Of a stretch of 40,698 bases of DNA, positions 15,603-22,993 are shown piece by piece; position 1 is the stretch's first letter, and the number at the start of each line of letters is the position of its first letter. A program made the position numbers and the translations under genes. The notes under the pieces are model-generated. The model saw nothing but the letters and a program-made list of their open reading frames with translations, was not told the DNA's origin and made no database searches. This stretch comes from Deltaproteobacteria bacterium (lineage in GTDB: Bacteria; Desulfobacterota; Syntrophobacteria; BM002). Location: the NCBI GenBank assembly GCA_022340745.1, contig JAJDNL010000265.1:1-40698 (forward strand). Direction: 5' to 3'.

Positions 15603-15689
15603 TCACTTCCCGCCGCTCCGACCTCTTTCGGCAGCCGGGCCTCCTACCCCTCCCAGCCCTATAATCACCAGCCATTCACCCTTTCGCAT
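15603..15689 (-). pseudogene. N-terminal stub paralogous to the Sec flavoprotein
   Basis: From ATG 15689, with the same ribosome-site context as the intact gene (AGGAGGGGCAAATT before ATG), 28 codons read MRKGEWLVIIGLGGVGGPAA and then diverge to ERGRSGGK and a TGA at 15605-15603. The start resembles MKKGDHLVIVGMGGVGGPAA of the intact protein. It is a duplicated 5' end lacking the rest of the FAD domain. Confidence 0.7.
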
Positions 15690-15711
15690 AATTTGCCCCT
15701 CCTTTTCGATT

Positions 15712-16164
15712 CTACTCTTTACTGTTCTCAAGCTTTAACTTTTTCAACATCCACTCATGCAGGGCAACCTGGAGGGTTTCTGCGGCAAGCTTGGCACAGT
15801 GGACCTCTTCCTCTGGCAACCCTTTCAGGGCCTCGAGAATGGTTTCACCTCCAATTTGGGCAGCTTCGTCCAGACCCTTGCCGCCAGCCAGTTCGGCGGC
15901 CATTGAACCACAGGCTACACTGGAGCCGCAGCCGTCCGTAAAGAAATTTATCTCTTCAATGTGATCATTCCTTATGCGGAGATAGATCTCCATGGTATCG
16001 CCGCAAGGGCCGGTAATTCTCCCGACACTTGAGGCATCGGTCATTTTCCCCATGAACCTTGGGTTTTGCCATCTTGAAAAGACCTCTTCCCCATAGGTCT
16101 CTTTCGACTCTTCAAAAATCTGCTCCTGTAACTTGTCAACAAAATCGTCCATCGCATCTTTCAT
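15712..16164 (-). CDS. IscU/NifU-N-type Fe-S scaffold protein
   Basis: A 150-residue protein starting at ATG 16164 behind AGAGGTGGGG; earlier in-frame Met codons give a non-family extension. The three scaffold cysteines are present: GPCGDTMEI, GCGSSVACGSMAAEL and EEVHCAKLAAETL. IscU-type proteins assemble [2Fe-2S] and [4Fe-4S] clusters for transfer to apo-proteins. The protein is longer at the N-terminus than classical IscU. Its place among Fe-S diaphorase, ferredoxin and Nbp35-like genes suggests cluster supply for this locus. Confidence 0.88.
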   Translation of the reverse strand: MKDAMDDFVDKLQEQIFEESKETYGEEVFSRWQNPRFMGKMTDASSVGRITGPCGDTMEIYLRIRNDHIEEINFFTDGCGSSVACGSMAAELAGGKGLDEAAQIGGETILEALKGLPEEEVHCAKLAAETLQVALHEWMLKKLKLENSKE

Positions 16165-16260
16165 TGGAAAAATCCCCACCTCTGCCGTTGCTATGAAGTT
16201 TAAAATTTTCATCACACTGTTCATGTCCAAAGCAAAATTTTTCCAAAATAACACCTTCCC

Positions 16261-17316
16261 TCATAGTACCTTGATGACTACAATCGTGACGTCATCCTCC
16301 TGGGCGATGTTCCCGCAGAAGTCGCTCAGCGCTTTAAGCACCGCCTTTTTGATTATTTCCGCAGGTTTATCAGCATTTGCACGGATGATTTCATAGAAAC
16401 GCTGTTTGCCGAACATCTCTCCATCTGCGTCATGGGCCTCCCATATGCCGTCCGTGCCGAGACAGATGACTTGACCTTTCACCAGACCTAATTTTTCGTT
16501 TGCCTCATATTGCCAGTCTTTATCCACACCGAGAGCCATGCCCAAACCCACAAGTTCTTCGAACTGGTCGGTATCGGAGTTATAGAAAATGGCCGGGTCA
16601 TGTCCTGCGCGCACCCAGCGTAGGACTCGATCTGCTTGATCGATAGCCAGATAAAACAGAGTCATGTAACTCCCGCTTTCATAGGTGTCCACGGTCAGTT
16701 GCTGATTCACGCTTGTGACAACTTCAGCAATAGTCCCAGGTTGGACCGCCCGCATACGAAGAAAGGCCCGCGCCGTGGTCATGAGCAACGCTGCCGCCAC
16801 ACCGTGACCGGTCACATCTCCCACTACCACTGCAACTCCTTTGCAGTCCTCCCCGCAAGGGAAAAAGTCGAAATAATCCCCTCCCGTCTGCTCGCAATAG
16901 ACAGTTGTCGCGGCTATATCGAAACCGGGTATACTCGGAATCTCTTTCGGCAGCAGGTTCTGCTGCACCTCTTGAGCCACTTGCAGCGCTTGGCAGATGT
17001 TCATTCTGTCCTCGAGCTGGGGCACCATCTCGTTGAAGGCCCTGGCGAGCATGTCGCGTTCGTCGCCTGTGGCCACGTCCATCCTTGCTGAAAAGTCACC
17101 TTCCGTGAGTCGCTGCAGCTCCCCAATCATAACCTGCAGAGGCCTGGTCATTCTCAGGGAACTCCAAAAAGCCGTTACAGTCACGATGAGAATCACCACG
17201 ATTGCGGCTATTCCCGTGACGAACCACCGTTCTTGGAGGATTAGGGGAGTGAGCACGACTAGTGGCGTTATGCTGAAGACCAACAGAGTGATCAAAACTC
17301 GCCAACGCCTGCTCAT
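16261..17316 (-). CDS. Membrane-anchored HAMP-SpoIIE (PP2C-type) phosphatase
   Basis: A 351-residue protein starting at ATG 17316 behind AGGAG. Two membrane helices lie at about 8-26 and 33-53 (VLITLLVFSITPLVVLTPL; TGIAAIVVILIVTVTAFW). A HAMP domain follows (MTRPLQVMIGELQRLTEGDF). The SpoIIE/PP2C domain has metal motifs GGDYFDFF, VGDVTGHGVAAALLM, LGTDGIWEA and QEDDVTIVVI. Such proteins dephosphorylate Ser/Thr-phosphorylated anti-sigma-antagonists in partner-switching. No STAS or anti-sigma gene is adjacent; the Ser/Thr kinase at 26307 might be an opposing enzyme. Confidence 0.88.
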   Translation of the reverse strand: MSRRWRVLITLLVFSITPLVVLTPLILQERWFVTGIAAIVVILIVTVTAFWSSLRMTRPLQVMIGELQRLTEGDFSARMDVATGDERDMLARAFNEMVPQLEDRMNICQALQVAQEVQQNLLPKEIPSIPGFDIAATTVYCEQTGGDYFDFFPCGEDCKGVAVVVGDVTGHGVAAALLMTTARAFLRMRAVQPGTIAEVVTSVNQQLTVDTYESGSYMTLFYLAIDQADRVLRWVRAGHDPAIFYNSDTDQFEELVGLGMALGVDKDWQYEANEKLGLVKGQVICLGTDGIWEAHDADGEMFGKQRFYEIIRANADKPAEIIKKAVLKALSDFCGNIAQEDDVTIVVIKVL

Positions 17317-17417
17317 TAAAAGACTCCTCTCAATTCCATCTCTCACTCAGCTTTTAAAAGATCCGGAGGTTGGTTACTTCGCACCAGGTTCCCAGCCATT
17401 TGGCCCGCCCAACTGCT

Positions 17418-17564
17418 TCAGAACATATACAGTCGGAGGCGGTGATCCAGTGCGTGAAAGATGTTAAAGCGCGCCTCGAAACATTTGGCCAATCTTAGGG
17501 CCATGTCAAAAGCGTTGTCAGTTACATGGGAAAATTTTAAGGGTAACAATATTTTCTTGATCAT
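17418..17564 (-). pseudogene. UspA N-terminal remnant
   Basis: A 48-codon frame from ATG 17564 reads MIKKILLPLKFSHVTDNAFD, a standard start of a Usp domain, and continues with ALRLAKCFEARFNIFHALDH before a TGA at 17420-17418. The remaining two thirds of the fold are missing and no continuation is found in other frames downstream. It lies between the zinc-ribbon and phosphatase genes. Confidence 0.65.
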
Positions 17565-17583
17565 GACAGATAGTTCCGTCCGA

Positions 17584-17805
17584 TTATCGTTCCCGGCTCA
17601 TAACTGTGCCGCATGCTGGGCAATGGGTCTGCTTGCACGGAACCCCGCGCTGGTGAGTGGTTTTCTCGCCACAACTGGGACAGACGCACTCCCCATTGCT
17701 GCCCCCACCTAGACTACCACGGCGCGCGCGTCCACCTCCTCCACTGCCGCTGCTGCTCCGGCCACCGCCACCTTGTCTTGGTCCACTTTGACCTCGTCTT
17801 TGCAT
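17584..17805 (-). CDS. Gly/Arg/Ser-rich zinc-ribbon protein
   Basis: A 73-residue protein from ATG 17805 behind AGGAGG. Residues about 1-40 are low-complexity Gly/Arg/Ser; the C-terminus has ECVCPSCGEKTTHQRGVPC and HCPACGTVMSRE, matching the cysteine layout and tail of the protein at 1627-1845. The two are paralogues. A metal-bound ribbon is expected. It lies just downstream of FmdB. Confidence 0.78.
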   Translation of the reverse strand: MQRRGQSGPRQGGGGRSSSGSGGGGRARRGSLGGGSNGECVCPSCGEKTTHQRGVPCKQTHCPACGTVMSRER

Positions 17806-17833
17806 CACTATCCTCCTGACTGATTGCCGGACC

Positions 17834-18079
17834 TCAACCCCGGCGGCAGCTCCCCCCAGATGAACAGGGTGGAGTATCACATCGTTCTTCCTGCCCACAA
17901 CAGGTATGGCCTGTGTTGCTATTCGCCTTGTTAGTAAAAAAAGAGGCAGCTGACAGAATTCTACTCATTCTCTGTGAGCCACAGTCACTGCAGCAGATAT
18001 GCGTAGTGCTCTCCCCACCCACCAGCAGTTTCTCTGAAATAGTCCCACATTTCTGACACTGATATTCATAAATCGGCAT
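17834..18079 (-). CDS. FmdB-family zinc-ribbon protein
   Basis: An 81-residue protein beginning MPIYEYQCQKCGTISEKLL, the hallmark of the FmdB/CxxC-CxxC-SSSS family, with the second knuckle at ICCSDCGS. The C-terminus adds extra cysteines (HTCCGQEERCDTPPC). FmdB proteins are putative regulators, originally linked to formamidase and amidase genes. It lies 21 bp after the DUF59 gene. Confidence 0.88.
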   Translation of the reverse strand: MPIYEYQCQKCGTISEKLLVGGESTTHICCSDCGSQRMSRILSAASFFTNKANSNTGHTCCGQEERCDTPPCSSGGSCRRG

Positions 18080-18100
18080 GGTAACTTCCTTTATCCATCT

Positions 18101-18388
18101 TTAATCCTTCTCATCCAGGATCTTCTTCAGTTGCTCGCCGTGGATAAAACCATCCACGTGAACCTGTACACTCTTGACTCCCGGCACATTCAGGACTGCT
18201 TCTTTGATATTGATGCCCAGTTGAAAACCCAGCGGACATAAGACCGAGGTGGGGCGAAAGGTTAGCTCAACATCTCCGTCCTGACCCACCTTCAAATCTC
18301 GAACCAGTTTCATCCGCATCACATCCATACCGGTCTCGGGGTCTATGACCTGGGCTAGACTTTCCTCTATCTTTTCTGGCAAACCCAT
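18101..18388 (-). CDS. DUF59/MIP18-family Fe-S assembly protein
   Basis: A 95-residue protein from ATG 18388 with GGAG upstream. The N-terminal IEESLAQVIDPETGMDVMRM and the segment FRPTSVLCPLGFQLG resemble the DUF59/SufT/PaaD-like family, in which a conserved Cys assists Fe-S cluster maturation. It overlaps no other gene and follows the second MinD-ferredoxin ATPase by 13 bp. It is probably an auxiliary maturation factor for the Fe-S ATPases nearby. Confidence 0.85.
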   Translation of the reverse strand: MGLPEKIEESLAQVIDPETGMDVMRMKLVRDLKVGQDGDVELTFRPTSVLCPLGFQLGINIKEAVLNVPGVKSVQVHVDGFIHGEQLKKILDEKD

Positions 18389-18401
18389 GAAATGTGTTCT
18401 C

Positions 18402-19271
18402 CTAGCCAGCGACTCCCAGAATTTCTGCAAGAGCGCGCCACATCTTGTTGATTTCATCAGAGACGGTTCCATTACCATATTCAACGATAATTTTTTTCTC
18501 GACCAGGGCCTTGGAAACCACAGTATCGTAGGGAATCATCCCAACGAAATGAACTCCTGTTTCCTCACAGTAGCCACGAATCCTGTCACTCATCTCATGA
18601 TTCAGATCGTACTTGTTGATGCAGGCTGCGGCAGGAATATTGAAGTGTTTGGCCAAAGCCGCCACCCTCTGCATATCATGTATTCCGGCAAGGGTTGGTT
18701 CTGTGACAATGAACACCAGATTGGCACCGGTAACCGCCGAGATCACCGGACAGCCAATGCCTGGAGGGCCATCCACGATAATGAGATCCAGCCCCTTTTC
18801 CTCGGCTATCAGTTTGGCGTTGTGGCGGACTATGGTAACCAGCATGCCGGAGTTTTCTTCGGCAATACCCAATTTCGCGTGGACAAAGGGACCATAGCGG
18901 GTGTCCGACACAAACCACTCGCCACAGATGTTTTCCTGCATTTCGATGGCCTCAGACGGGCAGAAGTGGGCGCACACTCCACACCCCTCGCAATCCACCT
19001 TGTCCACCACATAGTCCTGACTGATGGCATCGTAACGGCAAAGCTCCAGACATTCGCCGCACTCCACGCATGCGTCCATATCAATGAAGGCGGTGTGTCC
19101 GCCGCGAAAGGACTCTCGTGACCGAATGCTGGGTTCCAGCAGGATAAAGAGATCCGCGGCATCCACATCAGCATCTGCCAACACTTTGTTTTTGGCCAGG
19201 GCTGCAAAGCAACCGGCGATGGAGGTCTTGCCGGTCCCCCCCTTACCACTGATAATGACAACTTCTTTCAC
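18402..19271 (-). CDS. MinD-type ATPase with inserted 2[4Fe-4S] ferredoxin domain (second copy)
   Basis: A 289-residue protein starting at GTG 19271 (AAGGA upstream). Deviant Walker A IISGKGGTGKTS; VLADADVDAADLF; a ferredoxin insert with CVECGECLELC and CEGCGVCAHFCP at about 65-110; Walker B and switch II in IIVDGPPGIGCPVISA. This domain order is that of the ParA/MinD ATPases of the Desulfovibrio ORP complex. The paired copy is at 19410. These proteins are thought to act in ORP complex positioning or assembly, though the biochemistry is unclear. Confidence 0.9.
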   Translation of the reverse strand: MKEVVIISGKGGTGKTSIAGCFAALAKNKVLADADVDAADLFILLEPSIRSRESFRGGHTAFIDMDACVECGECLELCRYDAISQDYVVDKVDCEGCGVCAHFCPSEAIEMQENICGEWFVSDTRYGPFVHAKLGIAEENSGMLVTIVRHNAKLIAEEKGLDLIIVDGPPGIGCPVISAVTGANLVFIVTEPTLAGIHDMQRVAALAKHFNIPAAACINKYDLNHEMSDRIRGYCEETGVHFVGMIPYDTVVSKALVEKKIIVEYGNGTVSDEINKMWRALAEILGVAG

Positions 19272-19289
19272 AGCATTATCCTTGTATCT

Positions 19290-19400
19290 CGTTGGCACCC
19301 TCTCCACCCATTGGGGGGAGAGGGCCAGGGTGATGGGGGGTAACGATCTGTTCACCCCTCACTCTAACTCTCTCCACTCGAGGGGAGAGAGAACTAAACC
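19290..19400. repeat. CTCTCC/GGAGAG intergenic repeat between the MinD genes
   Basis: CCCTCTCCACCCATTGGGGG followed by GAGAGGG forms one stem, and CTCTCTCCACTCGAGGGGAG another, separated by TGATGGGGGG and CACCCCTCAC, which also pair. It resembles a widespread class of bacterial palindromic repeats. It separates two otherwise tightly packed genes. Confidence 0.6.
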
Positions 19401-19409
19401 ACAGTAGTA

Positions 19410-20246
19410 CTACCTACATTTGTCTCGTATCGTTGCAAAAAGATCCTGGAACTTCACCCTGTATTCAGGAATAACGTCGATGATCATTTCGCCACGCGAG
19501 TAGGCCTCAGCTATCTGCCGATCCTCTGGAATCTCCATCAAGATAGGGATGGATCGCCCCTCGCAGAACTCTTTGACCGCCAGGTCACCAATGTCAGAGC
19601 GGTTGATCACCACTCCTGATGGTATGCCTAGTTCCTGGACGACTTCCGCCGCCAGTTCTAGGTCGTTGAGACCGAACGGTGTGGGCTCAGTGACCAGAAT
19701 GCAGAAGTCACTCCCTTTCACCGCTGCTATTACTGGGCAGGAGGTGCCTGGAGGGGAATCAATGATGACCAGACCGTTGACGTTGGCCAGTGCTCGGGCC
19801 GCCTTGATGAGGGGAGGAGACATGGCTTCTCCTACCTCAAGACGCCCATGGACGAAGTCCACAAAATGAGACACCCCCTGTTCCACAATCCCGATGGACT
19901 TTGGTATTTCCGAGATTGCCTCCTCGGGACAGACTTTGCTGCAGCCACCACAGCCGTGGCACAGCTCAGGAAAGACCAGCACATGCTCTTTGACCACGAC
20001 GATGGCGCTGAAGCGGCAAATCGTGGCGCATTCACCGCAGTAGGTACATTTGTCTAGATCCACATGAGGGCGAGGTACGTAGACTTCTTCACTCTTTTCA
20101 AGGTGCGGGTTCAAAAAAAGATGACTGTTCGGTTCTTCCACGTCACAGTCGATAAGCTGCACCCCTGCGCCGATTGATTTGGCCAGATTGGTCGCTATGG
20201 TGGTTTTGCCGGTTCCGCCCTTGCCGCTCGCTACCGCAATGATCAT
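19410..20246 (-). CDS. MinD-type ATPase with inserted 2[4Fe-4S] ferredoxin domain (first copy)
   Basis: A 278-residue protein. Walker A is VASGKGGTGKTTIATN; the ferredoxin insert has CTYCGECATICR and CHGCGGCSKVCP at about 67-110; switch II is IDSPPGTSCPVIAA. It is homologous to the downstream copy and to ORP-locus MinD proteins of Desulfovibrio. Start ATG 20246 has a GAGAGG ribosome site. The two copies probably form a heterodimer or act in sequence. Confidence 0.9.
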   Translation of the reverse strand: MIIAVASGKGGTGKTTIATNLAKSIGAGVQLIDCDVEEPNSHLFLNPHLEKSEEVYVPRPHVDLDKCTYCGECATICRFSAIVVVKEHVLVFPELCHGCGGCSKVCPEEAISEIPKSIGIVEQGVSHFVDFVHGRLEVGEAMSPPLIKAARALANVNGLVIIDSPPGTSCPVIAAVKGSDFCILVTEPTPFGLNDLELAAEVVQELGIPSGVVINRSDIGDLAVKEFCEGRSIPILMEIPEDRQIAEAYSRGEMIIDVIPEYRVKFQDLFATIRDKCR

Positions 20247-20276
20247 CCTCGTGTCCCTCTCTTATCTGCTGGTCTC

Positions 20277-20549
20277 TCACCACCTTCGGCCAAAAGTTCT
20301 TCCAAAGCCGAATCCTCCACCCCGAAAGCGGCTGCCGCCGCGGCCGCCACTCCGACGAAATCCTCTCCACCCAAAAAAGCCAGGGATGGGAGAATCATAA
20401 CGGGGATCACCATAACCATCTCCCCGTCGCCAGGGCAGAAAGGATGGACGGTTATAGCGAGGACCTCGCACGGGCATGGCGCAATAACCACGTCCTCTGC
20501 CCGTCATGGGTCCCATACCCCCCGGTCCGGTTCCGTCAAATCTTGGCAT
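20277..20549 (-). CDS. DUF5320-family Gly/Arg-rich protein (short)
   Basis: A 90-residue protein starting at ATG 20549 behind AGGAGGTGATC. The signature MPRFDGTGPGGMGPMTGRGR followed by GYCA defines DUF5320. The rest is Gly/Arg/Phe/Trp-rich low complexity (FRGGGFGFGRTFGRRW). No coiled coil is present, unlike its paralogue at 22993. DUF5320 genes commonly accompany NifX/ORP-like and Mrp genes in anaerobes; their function is unknown. Confidence 0.85.
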   Translation of the reverse strand: MPRFDGTGPGGMGPMTGRGRGYCAMPVRGPRYNRPSFLPWRRGDGYGDPRYDSPIPGFFGWRGFRRSGGRGGSRFRGGGFGFGRTFGRRW

Positions 20550-20561
20550 GTTGATCACCTC

Positions 20562-21203
20562 CTATTTCTTCTTTTCCAGCTTGCTTATCCTCTCCTCAAT
20601 CCGTTTCATCTGCTCTTGAAGTTTGTCTTTCTGGTTTTTCAATTCCACCAGGTCATTGGCAGAAGTGACCTGTGGCTCAGATGAATAGTCTCTGCCCATG
20701 CCCCGGCCCATGCCCCGGCCCATGCCTCGACCCATGCCCCGGCCCATGCCTCGACCCATGCCTCTGCCCATGCCTCGACCCATGCCTCTGCCCATGCCTC
20801 GACCCATACCCACACCCATACCGGTTTTATCGCCTGGGGTGGTTGTGCCGAAATTGGCTTCCACTGAGGGGCCAGCGGCCTCCTGCAGTTGGCCTTCGAT
20901 ATATTGCTGCAGGGCCTGGCGCACGGTTCCTGTCGCTCCGAGATAGACCTTCAGGCCGGTTGCCTCCAGGGTATCAGCGGCATTGGGACCCAGATTCCCG
21001 GTTATCACCGCATCCACTCCCGAGTTGGCTACCATTTGAGCAGCCTGTATCCCCGCGCCACCGCTCATCGTAGCGGCCTCGTTGTCGAGCACTTCCAACT
21101 CTTCGGATGCGGGATCAACCACTACAAAGCATTGACACCGACCAAAGCGTGGATCAACCTCGGCGTCGAGATCTGGTCCGGTGGATGAAATTGCGATTCT
21201 CAT
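20562..21203 (-). CDS. ORP/NifX-like protein with GMGR repeats and C-terminal coiled coil
   Basis: A 213-residue protein. Residues 1-115 form the dinitrogenase Fe-Mo cofactor-binding-like fold (MRIAISSTGPDLDAEVDPRF; GAGIQAAQMVANSGVDAVIT; GLKVYLGATGTVRQALQQY), as in orange protein and MTH1175. The middle (about 128-172) is a run of GMGR tetrapeptides. The C-terminal 35 residues are a charged coiled coil (KLQEQMKRIEERISKLEKKK), similar to the helical tail of the DUF5320 protein at 22993. It looks like a fusion of an ORP-like domain with DUF5320-like low complexity. It might bind a metal cluster. Confidence 0.87.
   Translation of the reverse strand: MRIAISSTGPDLDAEVDPRFGRCQCFVVVDPASEELEVLDNEAATMSGGAGIQAAQMVANSGVDAVITGNLGPNAADTLEATGLKVYLGATGTVRQALQQYIEGQLQEAAGPSVEANFGTTTPGDKTGMGVGMGRGMGRGMGRGMGRGMGRGMGRGMGRGMGRGMGRGMGRDYSSEPQVTSANDLVELKNQKDKLQEQMKRIEERISKLEKKK
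20695..20812. repeat. 12-bp tandem repeat coding for GMGR
   Basis: About ten 12-bp units of the type CCATGCCCCGGC / CCATGCCTCGAC, some fused or degenerate, encode Gly-Met-Gly-Arg on the minus strand. Two sequence variants alternate, consistent with expansion by slippage or unequal exchange. It is coding, not a CRISPR array. Confidence 0.85.
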
Positions 21204-21248
21204 AACGGTTCCTTTTTTGTTAAATTGATTGTTACTCTATTTGACTGA

Positions 21249-21581
21249 CTAGTGATCGCAGATATTTTGACCCGCGATCAAAGTTCCTTTCAGATAGTTC
21301 TCCACCAGTGCCTCTGGCGGAGAACTGGGAGCCCCGACAGTCACCTGAATACCCTTCTCATTGAAGAGGCCAAGCGCTCTCCGTCCCATACCGCCGGCTA
21401 TCACCACGCTTACTCCCAACTCGGCCAACCAGTTAGGCAGGACTCCAGGTTCGTGGGGTGGCGGAGTATGCAGTTCCTTCTCCCTGATTTGACCATCCTC
21501 TGTCTCAATAATGGCAAACTCCTGACAATGACCGAAGTGAGCACAAAGCACTCCCTCTGCCAACGGAATAGCGAATTTCAT
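21249..21581 (-). CDS. NifX/ORP-like cofactor-binding-fold protein
   Basis: A 110-residue protein with AGGAGG before ATG 21581. It carries the dinitrogenase Fe-Mo cofactor fold (MKFAIPLAEGVLCAHFGHCQ; SVVIAGGMGRRALGLFNEKG; GIQVTVGAPSSPPEALVENY). Two Cys lie in the metal-facing N-terminal loop (LCAHFGHC). It resembles the accessory protein type found beside orange protein in Desulfovibrio. Its role is presumably cofactor assembly or carriage. Confidence 0.85.
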   Translation of the reverse strand: MKFAIPLAEGVLCAHFGHCQEFAIIETEDGQIREKELHTPPPHEPGVLPNWLAELGVSVVIAGGMGRRALGLFNEKGIQVTVGAPSSPPEALVENYLKGTLIAGQNICDH

Positions 21582-21684
21582 ATCTTTCCTCCTTTTTTCC
21601 CAAGGTTTTCATGCGTTCCTACAATACCCGCGTTAACAAGACTCACTCACATCTCCGCGTCTCTGTATCTCCGTGTCCTGCTTT

Positions 21685-22047
21685 TCACACCCAGTGTCCC
21701 TCAACGTTAGCGTCTTTCGCATGGTCAAATTCGCCCCGGAGGTAAGCCTGGATGGCGTCCTCTATTGTGCCGCTGACCCCGACAACAACCTTGATCCCTG
21801 CGGCCTGTAGGGTCTTAAACGCCTTGGGGCCACAGTTACCGGTCAGAACCACTTCCGGCTCGTGGTTCGCCACGTTTTGTGCCGCCTGAATACCAGCCCC
21901 CTGGGGTAAATTGAGGCTTTGCTGATTTTCGGCCACCTGAAAATCCATGGTCTCAGAATCCACAAGCAAGAAGTGATTGGCCCGGCCGAACCGCGGGTCT
22001 ACCTCTCCTTTTAAATCTGTCCCTTGCGCTGTCACCGCGATAATCAT
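21685..22047 (-). CDS. orp: Orange-protein (ORP)/MTH1175-like protein
   Basis: A 120-residue protein of the same fold: MIIAVTAQGTDLKGEVDPRF, then GAGIQAAQNVANHEPEVVLT and GIKVVVGVSGTIEDAIQAYL. Length and motif order agree best with orange protein (Mo-Cu cluster-binding in Desulfovibrio) and MTH1175. It lies immediately downstream of the Mrp gene, which is itself fused or adjacent to such domains in other species. Metal content cannot be read from sequence. Confidence 0.8.
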   Translation of the reverse strand: MIIAVTAQGTDLKGEVDPRFGRANHFLLVDSETMDFQVAENQQSLNLPQGAGIQAAQNVANHEPEVVLTGNCGPKAFKTLQAAGIKVVVGVSGTIEDAIQAYLRGEFDHAKDANVEGHWV

Positions 22048-22066
22048 AGGTCACCTCTCCATACTT

Positions 22067-22993
22067 TCAGTGAGCTGCAGAAGTTATCTTGTCTTCTGCT
22101 TTCTCCGTTGCCCTGACCACAACTTGAGTTAAATTCTCAAAGGCCTTTCTTACCTCTGATGGGACTGGATCAATCACGAAGGGTGTCCCTGCATCGCAAC
22201 TGATCACCATCTTAGGGTCAATGGGGATGCGGCCCAAAAAGGGAACTCCCAGCTCCAGCGCGGCCCTCTCTCCGCCTCCCACCTTAAAAAGGTCGATCTT
22301 TTCACTGCAGTGAGGGCACACCATGCCACTCATGTTCTCCACAATCCCCAGCACTGGAATATTGAGCAGCCTGCTGAAATTGACCGCCTTTCTGGAATCC
22401 AACAAGGCCACGTCTTGAGGGGTGGTCACGATGATGGCGCCATCCACATTCTTGATCAGGTGGGCAACGCTGAGAGGCTCATCCCCAGTTCCGGGTGGAA
22501 GATCGATCACCAGATAATCTAGATCGCCCCAGTTCACATCCCCGAGAAACTGCCTTATGGCCGTGTGCTTCAGCGGGCCCCGCCAGACGATGGCTTTGTC
22601 CGGATCTTGCGACAGGAGTCCGGTGGATATGGTCTTCAAACCCTTGAAGACCTTTATCGGCTCTAAACCAACTCCATAACTCACGAGAGACCGGCCTTCC
22701 ACCCCACACATTCTGGGGATGTCTGGACCGTGAATGTCCGCATCCAGGACGCCCACCTCGTAACCCTGTAGGGCGAGGGAAGCGGCGAAATTTACGCTCA
22801 CAGTGCTTTTTCCCACTCCACCTTTGCCGCTCATGACCATGATCTTGTTGCGGATGTGAGACAACTTCTGCCCGAGCCTCGCTTCTTCATGGTCCTCCTT
22901 TTCCTTCGAGGAACAGGCAGTTTCCTTTTTGCAACCACTGCAGCTTTCAGTCAGATCACACTTTTCCTTTTCCATATCTATATCCTTAGTCAT
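22067..22993 (-). CDS. mrp: Mrp/Nbp35-type Fe-S carrier ATPase
   Basis: A 308-residue protein from ATG 22993, which overlaps the stop of the DUF5320 gene (TAATG). A Cys-rich N-terminus (CDLTESCSGCKKETAC, C-x5-C-x2-C-x5-C) resembles the [4Fe-4S] site of Nbp35. Walker A is MVMSGKGGVGKST; VLDADIHGPDIPRMCG; LVIDLPPGTGDEPLS; and a C-terminal CPHC that bridges a second cluster between subunits. Such proteins deliver Fe-S clusters in the cytoplasm. It probably serves the MinD-ferredoxin and ORP-like partners of this cluster. Confidence 0.92.
   Translation of the reverse strand: MTKDIDMEKEKCDLTESCSGCKKETACSSKEKEDHEEARLGQKLSHIRNKIMVMSGKGGVGKSTVSVNFAASLALQGYEVGVLDADIHGPDIPRMCGVEGRSLVSYGVGLEPIKVFKGLKTISTGLLSQDPDKAIVWRGPLKHTAIRQFLGDVNWGDLDYLVIDLPPGTGDEPLSVAHLIKNVDGAIIVTTPQDVALLDSRKAVNFSRLLNIPVLGIVENMSGMVCPHCSEKIDLFKVGGGERAALELGVPFLGRIPIDPKMVISCDAGTPFVIDPVPSEVRKAFENLTQVVVRATEKAEDKITSAAH

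Noticed and set aside
15603-15605. TGA of the flavoprotein stub as a second selenocysteine codon
   Set aside because: The surrounding residues (SGGK before and LAYHQ after) do not match a redox site and no hairpin follows.
20695-20812. Regular repeats that could suggest a CRISPR array
   Set aside because: Units are 12 bp with no spacers and are in frame in a coding region.
20672-21073. Plus-strand frames with CPGPCPGP or PMPRPMPRP repeats
   Set aside because: They are antisense readings of the GMGR-coding tandem repeat.
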